A stretch of 64,000 bases of DNA. It comes from Astrothelium macrocarpum (Eukaryota > Ascomycota > Dothideomycetes > Trypetheliales > Trypetheliaceae). Below the pieces are notes generated by a model. The model searched no databases, was not told where the DNA came from, and saw only the letters and a program-made list of their open reading frames with translations. This document shows positions 23,595 through 33,734 of this stretch, one piece after another (within the stretch, counting starts at the first letter, position 1; every line of letters starts with the position of its first letter). The DNA lies in assembly GCA_021030915.1 (NCBI GenBank), contig JAGEMR010000007.1, forward strand, positions 1-64,000, written 5' to 3'. The position numbers and the translations under genes are program-made.

Positions 23595-23936
23595 TTTGGC
23601 GAATTAGAAGCACTCTGCTTCAGCCTTCCGTAGACAGAATGGACCAAATCAGGGATCGGTCGAAGGTATGATTTTGAGTCACGGTGTTATGTTTGCGTAT
23701 TTTGAGGGAGTAGAGAAGCGAAAAGAAGTTTGTGATTTGGGTTGTAAGCAAATATTGGAGAGCTTTGTAGGCAGATGGAGCTTGCGTTTGGATGCGGCCA
23801 AAGTTCCGCGCGGTTGGCGCTTCGCTGCGAAAGGACCACGAACGCGGGGGGCATCAAACAACGCGGTCCATCCCCGAGGACTGACGAATCCACCCTCGAC
23901 TCGAAATTATGCGCACGGTGCCCGTCTGGACTTGTT
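23595..23936. promoter_or_regulatory. Divergent promoter, proteasome alpha-5 / GCP2
   Basis: About 340 bases separate the two chosen start codons. If GCP2 begins at the earlier in-frame ATG at 23775, the gap is 180 bases. I see no yeast-type proteasome control element. Confidence 0.5.
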
Positions 23937-26776
23937 ATGTCCTCGAATGCAAATGCCCGGACTTCGGCAATCCCCGAAAGACGAACGTCCGCAAGTACGC
24001 GCTCGAAAGCATCCCACTCACGCGTATCCACTTCGCCAACAGATGAGAAAAAGTATCGGGATTCAATGAATGGGCACGCGAAGAGAAACTCTGTGGGCAC
24101 TACTGTTTCTGAAAGAAGGACCGAGAAAAATCGCACCATCACGAGAGAGACCACTACTGTTCGCACAAAAAGCCCCACCAAGACCACAGATAAATCCGCG
24201 GCGCCTAGACCAGGAAGAAATGATGAGAAGAGGGGGAATGAAGTCCAGCAGACTGTACAGAATGTTGCGGCATCAAAGGCATTAGAGTCTCCGAAAAAGC
24301 GTACGTTGAATTGGACATGATTTACATGAGCGTGTCACCTCTTACCTACGTTATAGCATGGAGTCCTCAAGCGACTCTCATCTCCCATACCTCCGCGCCA
24401 TTAGCATGTCGAATATCGATACCACCCCTATCGTCTCTAGCACCTGCCGACCTTCAGCCACAGTCTTTGGCCGAACTGTCTCTGGAGGCACAAGAGACTG
24501 CCATTATTGAGGATTTGCTCTTTGTATTCATGGGTACTGAGGGCCAGTACATACGATATGCGGACTCCTTTCACCCCGTAGAAGAAAAGGAAAGACTTTT
24601 GGGCCCATCGTATCGGATCTTACCAGGCCTAGATCCGAGTCTACGCGATCTCGCCACATCCATGTTAAAGATGGCAACCCATTATTCTGCACTTGAGTGC
24701 TTCATTGAGGTCCAAAGCAGAGAGGAATATGGAGCAATCAATCAAGCCCTTTGTGCCGCCGTCCGCAAGCTTCTCAAAGATTACCTGGTCCTTATGGCGC
24801 AACTGGAACATCAAGCTCTGACCAACTCCGAATTCACTTTGCATATACTTAATTTACATACAAAGCCAACGAGCCACATGATGTTCCAGCTTTACATCTT
24901 AGCGTGTGAGGTAATGAAAGAAAACGGCCTCATTGGAGATGAGCTCGATGATGATCTTGACGACACCGATGACTTTGAAAACATCCTAGAGTCGTTAAGG
25001 GAAGGGAAGGATAAAGGCGGCACATTAGCCGGGAAGAAGGTGTGCAAAGGGGGTAGCGTGCTTCGTCTCATTACGAGACGGTTAGAAGCAATGTCCGGTG
25101 ATCCCGCTGCACGAACTTTGCTCACTACACTTTTGAGAGAAGCTAGCAGGCCATATATGACAATGCTAAACGAGTGGCTTCACCATGGCGGGATCAAGGA
25201 CGCGCACAGCGAATTCTTGATTCGAGAGCAGAGGAGCATAAAGAGAGAAGAGCTTGACAGAGATTACACGGATGCGTATTGGGAGAAGCGGTACGTGTTT
25301 CGCAAAGATGACGTGCCTCCTCAACTAGAAGCGGTCAAAGACAAAGTTCTCCTTGCTGGAAAATATCTCAACGTCGTACGAGAATGTGGAGGCGTCGATA
25401 TCAGTAAAGAGGTCAAAGATGTGCCAAGAACCTTCGATGATCCTCGCTTCCTTGATAACGTTAATGGCGCATATGCTTATGCTAATGCTTCCCTTCTGAA
25501 TTTGCTGCTGACTACGCATGCATTGCCTGCTCGTCTTCGATCCCTAAAGCATTACTTCTTCCTTGATCGATCTGATTTCTTTTCATACTTTCTGGAGCTG
25601 GGCAACTCTGAGCTCAAGAAGCCGGCCAAACACGTCAATGTTGGAAAGCTGCAATCTTTGCTTGACATTGTCTTACGACAACCTGGCAGCGTTGCAGCAG
25701 AGGATCCTTTTAAAGAAGACGTCAAAGTCCAGATGAATGAGATTGGTCTTACCAATTGGCTTATGAAAATCGTTACGACTGCCGGGCTCGATCAAGATGC
25801 TGCCGATAGTGGGCTTGGCTACACTCCTGCAACTGTTCAAAGCAATATTTCGCACGCCGATGACAAGGATATCATCGGATTTGACGCTCTTGTTCTTGAC
25901 TACAGCGTGCCCTTTCCGCTCTCACTTGTCGTCAGTCGGGTTACTCTCACCCGCTACCAATTACTGTTTCGATACCTCCTATCCCTTCGACACTTGGAAT
26001 CGTTGCTTGTTAACAGCTGGACAGACCATACTAGGGTTCTGAGCTGGCGACAAAAATCCAGTAATCCCAAGATCGAATTGTGGAAACGCAGAGCATGGAC
26101 GCTACGAGCTCGGATGCTTGTCTTTGTCCAACAACTCCTATATTATTGCACTGCAGAAGTCATTGAGCCAAACTGGCAATCACTCATGTCCAGACTGAAC
26201 CCTACCGATGAGGAAACGGGGAAGGAAGCCCTTGCAGATTCGACAGCTCCGAGACAGGTGAAGCGAACAGTAGACGAGTTGATGCAAGATCATGTCGACT
26301 TTCTGGCGACGTGTCTCCAGGAATGTATGCTCACTAATTCAAAACTCCTTCGTGTAAGCTGTGATGCCGTTGAATTTTCTCCCCCTCCGGTGAATGCTCC
26401 TGCTGACAGATTGTAGATCAACTCCAAGGTTGTCGCGACCTGCACTATGTTTGCCAACTTCACCGCAACGCTATCTCGTTATCTCTCAGCCGCAGACCCT
26501 GAGATTGCCAAACCAAGATCGGCATCCGAACCGTCCTCTGGTGCCAAAACTGCTCATGCATCTTCTAACACGCAATATGACCCTTCGCGATTGGACAAGA
26601 TGATTGATATCCTATCCAAATATGAAGCAAACTTCACGAGGCATTTGAGGATTCTTCTAGAGGCGCTAAATTACCTTGCCGCAACGGAGACTGCGGTTTT
26701 TATGAGCCTATGCGCGAGATTAAGCACGGCTACGGAAGGGTTACCAGGGGGCGGAGGAGCAAGTGGAATCACATGA
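23937..26776 (+). CDS. GCP2: Gamma-tubulin complex component GCP2 (Spc97/Alp4)
   Basis: GCP2 pairs with GCP3 to hold gamma-tubulin in the small complex that nucleates microtubules at spindle pole bodies. Exons 23937-24300, 24357-26353 and 26417-26776 join to 906 aa. After a basic, Ser/Thr-rich N-terminus of about 140 residues, the Spc97/Spc98 domain begins at 'EDLLFVFMGTEGQYIRY' and continues through 'LEAMSGDPAARTLLTTLLREAS', 'YMTMLNEWLHHGGI' and 'LRSLKHYFFLDRSDFF'. The end 'FTRHLRILLEALNYLAATET' then 'LCARLST' is the conserved C-terminus and requires the 63-base intron at 26354-26416. An in-frame ATG at 23775 could extend the protein by 54 residues. I prefer 23937 because the added residues look non-conserved and would shorten the promoter. 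Confidence 0.92.
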
Positions 26777-27027
26777 TGCATCCAGGATCTTTTCCATTTG
26801 ATGCCTGGGTCTGGATGCACCAATTCCGATCCAGTCAAACTAATGAAGCAAACGGCGTTATAGGACACGTTCGGACCATGGGTGGAGCAAAGGTCCACAT
26901 CAGATACCCTTTCTATTACTGTTGATACTACATACACATCTCGTCGTGCTATTAGAATCCATCTCCGTCATTCCACTCACCACGCCATATCCGTTCATTA
27001 ACGATGACTCCAATGCCCGCACGACTC

Positions 27028-27752
27028 TCACCCTTTGCGATTCATCAACCTCGGATCCCTCTCCCGATCCACCTTGGTCACCGCCTTGCTTTCACCCTCT
27101 TTCCCCTTTTTCTCATCGCCATCCACAGGACCCCACCCCTCCATAGCCTTCTTCATCCGCTGCTCACTGCGCAGCCTATCCTCCATCTTCGTCAAATGCT
27201 TCTCCGCGCCGGGCTCGTACGCGTCGAGCGCCCTCGCCGCGGGCAGCAAGGCGGCGATGATGGGGTGGGCTGGTGGCGCGGAAGCGACCACGGCGGTCTG
27301 GTCGGCTTGGGCGAGGTTGGCGGTTTCGAGCTGGAGCAGGTGCGCGTGAGATGGTTGGGTGGGTGGGGGGAGAGTGGGCGGGTCGAAGAGTTTGCTGCGG
27401 TCGGAGGGGATGGTGAGTTTGGCGATGTTGGTTCTGGGAGGGTGGGTTAGTGCGATTGAGGTTCCGAGGCGAGAATGAATGGAATGGAGTTCATAGGGGT
27501 TTGAAGGTACCGGACGGCTTGTTGATGCTTTTCCAAGTTTTCCAGAGCGGTTTTGGTCTGCTCTTCCGCGCTTTTGGTGCTCTTCTGAGGTTGCATGGGC
27601 GGAAGACGATGAACGATGGCAGAAGGTAAAACCTGCCGGGAAGTTATATCATTTACTTTCGGCATGTTGCTTTTACAAAGTCGGGTCACAGTTCCTACCT
27701 TCCTCTGCTGTGTAGCTTTTTTGGCCTTCTTTCGCTTTGATGATTTGGCCAT
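27028..27752 (-). CDS. Conserved basic protein of unknown function, 193 aa
   Basis: Three exons, 27752-27699, 27632-27511 and 27433-27028, join in frame (introns 66 and 77 bases, GTAGGA...GGCAG and GTACCT...CCCAG). The N-terminus 'MAKSSKRKKAKKATQQRK' is strongly basic and likely a nuclear or nucleolar signal. A middle helical stretch (EEQTKTALENLEKHQQAVRTNIAKLTIPSDRSKLFDPP) and an Ala-rich block (HPIIAALLPAARALDAYEPGAEKHLTKME) follow, and the tail is charged with 'RERDPRLMNRKG'. I do not recognise the family. Its 3' end converges on GCP2 with 251 bases between stop codons. Confidence 0.75.
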
Positions 27753-28812
27753 TGTTGAGAGGAATTAGTGAGTGGCAAGGGATCTGGAAGTCACAAGAAA
27801 AGTGTTTGTTGTTCTGCTCACTCGTCAATCGGTGCCAGGAAACCGGGAGAAAACCAATAGCATACAAAATTTGCGACACCCTCTACTCTTGTATTCACTA
27901 CATGCTAGTTGAACGTTTCGAGAGATCAATAGGGACGAGGCCTCTCATATAATTCCCAACTTGTACGGACACACGTACCTAACGATCATACAATGTGTCA
28001 ACTCATCTGTAGCTTCGTTATTTTGGGAAACGCTACATGACTGAGAAGTCCCTGGATTTGTGTATAGCAAAGACAATCAAAAAATTCTCCACTAAACTCC
28101 AAGAACGCGCGTTATCCCGTACGATACAAATTCAGAGGGCGTATCTCAGCGCTATAAACCAAGTCTGATCTGCTGACTGAATCGAAGATTTGCGTCCATT
28201 TAGGTAGCGACGAAGACAACATATCACGAATTATGTATAGTTCCTAGGGATTTTTTGCGCCACAAAGCCTACCCCAGCCCCAATCTTTGTATTCATTAAG
28301 CAAGTAGTCAGAACTTTCGGAATTCCGTCTTCACTACATAGGCATGGCTTCTGTACCACTCTGGCACAAATGACTCACTTCTGTTTCTTGGTATACTGAC
28401 TAGTTTGGGCAGACCAAATCTCAAAGTGGGGATGTGCCGCTCACTGACCGGTCGTTCAGTATTCTTTCAATTGATTCGCCGATACTGATCCCACTGAACA
28501 TGCTTTGGCCCCATTCGGGCTGCATGTTGGTTATTTGTTCTCCTTGTATGCATATCATGCGAGGTGGCCGAGAATCCTGCCACTATTCAAAAGAAGGCAT
28601 GATAGGTGCATCCTGCCGTCGGGGTTACCTCCAAAGCTCCAAGCCCAGAACACTATTCCATCTCACTGCATATCACATTAAGCATGTTAGTGTGTAGGCC
28701 GCCTGAATTCGATGTCATTTGACACGTCCAGGAAATCTAAAAGGAAGAAAAGGCGTTCTCATGGCGATTCAAACGAGTTTACACCATCTGAGACGCATCC
28801 ACAGACTTCACC
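27753..28812. other. Intergenic region, 1.06 kb
   Basis: No gene is supported. An 87-codon open frame at 28434-28697 has no domain or signal. The right end is the promoter of the methyltransferase locus. Confidence 0.5.
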
Positions 28813-29902
28813 ATGCTCAAGCTCTCCGGTGAAAATGGAGATCAAGCGACCTCTGAGACAATGTTTTCCAAGACGTTCACGGATACCAAGGAAGTTGCTT
28901 TCTTTATCTCGAATATGACCGATCGAATTACGCCGGAGGTATTTTGATACTCCACTAAGCATGACGAAAGGTGGTTTCGACGCGCTCAATGTACAGCAGG
29001 TCCGCAACTTCCTCGAATCGTATGGGGGAATTCCAACAGAGAGTGTTGTAAAGCATGTGTACAGTATAGTATGCACCTCCCTGCTTCAATCTCCTCCCGC
29101 GCTCTCAATGGCTACTCCGTCGTGCTCATAGGTTCTTTAGCGTGAGAAAGCTTGGGCTATCCGTTCCTATCCCTGTACCGGATTTGCTCTCTTTCTTCAA
29201 CCTATGCTTCCCCTGAATCCTGCCTACCCATCCATCGTAAAGCGCTTACAGGAGGAAGACGCCTCCCTAATTGATGTTGGCTGCTTCATCGGGCATGACT
29301 TGCGACGACTCGTCTTCGATGGATGTCCGCCAAACAATCTCGTCGGCTGCGATATTGTGAATCATTGGGATCTGGGATTTGAGTTTTATCGAGATAAGGA
29401 ACGACCGTTTGGGCAACATGTGAAATACGTTGAAGATGATGTATTGTACCCCAAGGGAACATTGTCTGCTAATGGGGTAGCACATGACCAGAACAAGAAC
29501 TTGAAATTAGTTGGTTTCAATGGACAAAAGGATATCATTAATGCTGCGCACATTTTGCACCACTGGGATTGGAAAGATCAAGTTCGCGTCTGTAAAAATT
29601 TGGTGGCGTTATCAAAGGGCCCCCAGTCGATCATTGTGGGGTGCCAGCTTGGATCTATTGGCAAGAACAAGATGGAACCTCACTGCAAAGAGAATCCATA
29701 CGCAACATTCGAAACGTGGTGGCACAGCCCGGAAACGTGGAAGAAAATGTGGGAGATTGTGGAACAGGAGACTGGAACAAAGTGGGAGGCGGAGGCAGTA
29801 GCGCTGAAAACGTTCGAAGAAGTAGGTTGGCGAACAAGTGACTGGTGGTATATTGGAGACTGCGCGAGAGTCTTGCAATGGGTCATGAAACGAGTGGAGT
29901 AG
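28813..29902 (+). pseudogene. SAM-dependent methyltransferase with an apparent frameshift
   Basis: The locus encodes a class I methyltransferase of the type found in fungal secondary-metabolite pathways. The first frame opens at ATG 28813, the first ATG after a stop, and gives 'TDTKEVAFFISNMTDRITPE' before meeting a stop at 28945. The conserved continuation 'YFDTPLSMTKGGFDALNVQQ' lies in the next frame from 28940, so one extra (or several missing) bases near 28937-28940 break the gene. The second exon begins after an intron at 29069-29140 (GTATGC...TTTAG) with 'REKAWAIRSYPCTGFALFL', the SAM-binding motif 'LIDVGCFIGHDLRRLVFDG', and later 'ETGTKWEAEA'. Apart from the break it is intact to the stop at 29902. 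Alternatives are a sequencing error or a shorter protein starting at ATG 28961. No intron can bridge the shift because the two frames meet within a few bases. Confidence 0.72.
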
Positions 29903-31473
29903 ACATTGCTGTTGCCAAACGATGGCAGTAGATCGCTGCTACTGGATTTAGACAATGTGAACTGGGCTTACCGTACGCTTCAAAATAAGTTATCGATAAT
30001 GTCTTTATAAATCAAGACGCTAGTAAAGAACGAGCGCAATATTAGCCCAACATAGATAGCATTCACGATGAGAGTAGGTCAAGGTTGATATGCGTCTTGG
30101 GTTCACGTAATAGAGATTTGCGACTCAGGCATGTCTTCCTAAGATTTAAGATGAAGCAGACGGTTTTCGAAATGTTTTATAAACAAAGGAGCTGTGAGAA
30201 AGAGAGCAAACAACATGGGTGTGTGCAATGATACCAACAGGGAAAGTTAATTGGCCGAAATGGTAGCTCTGATTGGCCTCAGAGATCTGCTGGACTCTGC
30301 CGGTGGTATTAATGGTGGGTGATCGGATTCCACATCTGAAAGCGAGATTAAGACGCTTAAGGTAAGGTACCTCAACGGGGCCTCATCATTTTGTTTGGCA
30401 GCTATGACGTAAGTTCATCCTCACGTTCAACTCGTCTTCTCTCCTTGGCACCTTACATACCCTTGATTTGGATACTGAGTGGATGGCGTTTGTCATCATT
30501 CAGCTCTGACGATAAAATGCAACAGAGATACGCCTTAGCTTTTTCACGTTGAAGAAGAGGAGAGAATACCGTTGATGAGCCTGTTTAATCAGACATTGTT
30601 CAGTAATCCCACCGGCGATAGGGGTCTTCATCCAAAAACGGAATAGCTCCGAATCACCTCAACCAACGCTTGTAACTCCGCTATGAAACCTGGAACTATC
30701 TCCTACCGTTCTACCTCCGTAGCCAGTTTTATTTCTAAGATTTCGTGGCGAATATGGAAACCAAGCCTGTAAGCTACATGTCGGCTAGGAAGTCATCTTC
30801 GCGTGTTTCAGATGAGTCCTTTGCATCGAATCTCTTACTGATACGCTTGCCCCGCGCTGACTGTACCTCTCTGTATACTGCGACGAATAGGCCGTGTCTT
30901 GGGGAGTTTATGGCTCATTTTGTAAGCGGTTCGAGCTGCAATTAAATTCAAAGAACCAGCAGTAAGCTATAATGGGAAAGGCATGGTTGAGTTTCGACAG
31001 CAGCGGCGTCCACTAGATGTGCCCTAACTAGGATCAGTGCAACGCCAAGAGGTTGATTCCGTCCGGCATTATGCTGGCGGAGAGAGCCCGCTGCTAAGCT
31101 GTGAACCGTCTTTCCGTTCAAGGTGAATAATAGTTCTACCCTTGCCTCGATCTGCAATGGCACAGTCTAGATCTTGATTAACTATAAGCCCTTCTACCGC
31201 GTTCCACTACTATAAACGTCCTCCCCAACGACTCCCAGGATGATGACAAACCCAGCCATATACAGCTGAGACTGTGGTTTGACCCACATCTGACCAAGCA
31301 TGGCGCTCAGTAAACAAACCATTGACTCAATTCGCAAACGTTATAAAATTAAATAGATAATTTTTCCAAAGTTTAGTTTTGAGTCCTTAGAATATCGAAC
31401 ACTACTCAACTCATCTCATCCTCGATCCCATCATTGTCATTTTCATTATATTGTGTAATTTTGTATTTTGTCA
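29903..31473. other. Intergenic region, 1.6 kb
   Basis: No gene is supported. Near 30357-30372 there is a TAAGGTAAGGTACCT-type element, a short motif that recurs in intergenic DNA (a related form is at 51505-51525). The right end is the promoter of the MFS efflux gene. Confidence 0.5.
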
Positions 31474-33451
31474 ATGGCAGATCTCATACGAGAGGCTCCC
31501 TTGGGCCAACTGATACGATGGGTCACACGAAAGAAGTACTTTGCATACCCAGAAGAACAAGACGGATTCGAAATTCCCTGGAAAGGAGCTATCAGCGAGA
31601 GTCAGACGCCAGCAGCGTCGAGCGTTCTTGAAGATCTTTCCAAGGAGAATACGTTGTCGCGACCAGCCACGGCAAAAGATGAGACAGATCCGTCGCTTGA
31701 GCCTCGAATCACCCGCACAAAGACGAGGGAGAGCACCGTACCATGGTCGGTAGACCGTTTTGATGTAGAACGACAAGAGTCGGTGGAAAGGACAAAGAGC
31801 AACATTATAGTACCGACGAAGACGAGCGACGGAATCATTTTAGTTGACTGGTATACTACGGACGATCCAGCCAACCCGCAAAATTGGTCTTCTTGGAAGA
31901 AAGTATATGTCTGCGTATTGATTGGGTAAGAGCAGCTATATGCTAACGTGCGTACCTCGAAGCTAATTTCTACAGTCTTTACACTTTCGTTGTGTACGGA
32001 TCTTCCTCCATTTACACCTCCGCACAAGAAGCGGTCATGGAAAGGTTTGGTCTGTCGTACTCGAGGGCCTCGCTCATACTCTCGTTATACGTGATTGGAT
32101 GTAAGTGAGCATTCTACATTACTACAAATCTATCGCTCATGCAACTGTAGATGGTATTGGTCCGCTCCTCTTTTCACCTCTTAGTGAAATCCCCCTCTTC
32201 GGGCGAAACGTTCCGTATGTGATATCCTTTGGCCTATTCACTATCCTAGCCTTGCCAACGGCTTTGGTTGAAAATTATGCTGGATTGCTAGTGTTACGTT
32301 TCCTGACTGGTTTCATGGGGTCTCCTTGCTTAGCCACTGGAGGCGCAACAATGCAAGACATGGTTAGTCGTCCAATGTATAGCAGTTGCATCTCACCTTA
32401 CTAACGATTTGACAGTATTCTCTGGTAAAGCTGCCATACGCCTTGACCGCTTGGGTTGCAGCTTCATTCTGCGGTCCAGCACTCGGACCCCTACTCTCAG
32501 GGTTCGCAGTAACAGCAGAAAACTGGCGGTGGTCATTCTGGGAAATTTTATGGATGGCTGGTCCCGTTTGGCTTCTCTGGTTCTTCACCATGCCCGAAAC
32601 TTCAGCGGGAAATATCCTCCTCCGGCGAGCGAAGCGCCTACGAGCCTTGACTGGAAACGACAAGCTGCGCTCTCAGTCTGAGATCGACCAAGGAGAAAAG
32701 AAATTCGGAACCGTTGTATACGAGGCACTCGCTATCCCAGCCATCATTTGCGTCCAGGACCCTGCCGTCCTCTTCACAAACATATATAGTGCTGTGATAT
32801 ATAGCATCTACTACTCCTACTTCGAGGCATTCCCGTTGGTGTATCTCGGAGACTACGGATTCAACATTGGTGAGCTTGGCATCGTATACGTCTGTATCAT
32901 CGTTGGTTGTGTGTTGGGTATCACCACTTACGTCTCTTACCAATGGTGGTACCTGGAGCCAGACATTAAGAAAAACGGCCTGCGAGCCCAGGAACATCGA
33001 CTGGTCCCTGCTCTCTTCGCTGTCTGGCTACTACCGATTGGCTTATTCTGGTTCGGCTGGACTGCCCGGCCGTCTATTCACTGGATTGTGAGTATTTTGG
33101 GGATCACATGTTTTGCATTTGGAGCATTCGTCTTGTAAGTCTCATTTAAGGAGTTGTTCTCGTCGCAATGCTAACATATTCACTTTGAATTGCAGGTTCC
33201 AATGTATCTTCATGTATCTTCCCCTAACTTATCCACCGTACGCTGCGTCACTATTCGCGACCAATGACGCATGGCGCTCGCTCATGGCGGCTGGATCGAT
33301 CATTTATGCTCACCCATTGTACACTAATTTGGGTATTGGTCGAGGAGTTTCGCTTCTCGGAGGCTTGACTGTCGGTGGTTGTCTGGGTGTTCTGGCGCTC
33401 TGGTATTTTGGGGCAAAATTGAGGGCCAGAAGCAAGTTTGCTTTGTCCTGA
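31474..33451 (+). CDS. MFS drug:proton antiporter, DHA1 family (Flr1/Caf5-like)
   Basis: This is a 12-helix plasma-membrane efflux pump. Five exons (31474-31925, 31976-32100, 32151-32362, 32416-33134, 33196-33451) join in frame to 587 aa. Introns are 50-61 bases with GT...AG ends. A hydrophilic N-terminus of about 140 residues ends in 'DWYTTDDPANPQNWSSWKK', the signature just before helix 1 in fungal DHA1 pumps. 'VIGYGIGPLLFSPLSEIPLFGR' is the A-motif region between helices 2 and 3. 'LRFLTGFMGSPCLATGGATM' is helix 4 and 'FCGPALGPLLSGF' is the antiporter motif of helix 5. It lies 1.6 kb downstream of the broken methyltransferase gene. The substrate is unknown. Confidence 0.92.
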
Positions 33452-33734
33452 ATACCTGACTCGATCTTAACAAACTGTACGGAATAATAAAAGGGGGAAA
33501 ATGTTTGCGACTGGCGTTCGGGCTTTCTCCAATAATCACGGCCGTCTCATGAAATGCACGAATCAAAAATGGTAATAGATAGAATAGAATGTAGGATAAA
33601 AGACGTGTAGGATAATTGGAAGTCTGGACTAGAGCGCTCGCTTCTAGGGATATCAACCTTTCCCACGCAGGCCTAAAAATAATATGCACTTTGGCCTTCT
33701 GATTAATACATTCAAATCCAGCCAATTCCCAACA

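Noticed and set aside
28434..28697. 87-codon open frame
   Set aside because: No domain, and it ends just before the methyltransferase promoter; length is within chance.
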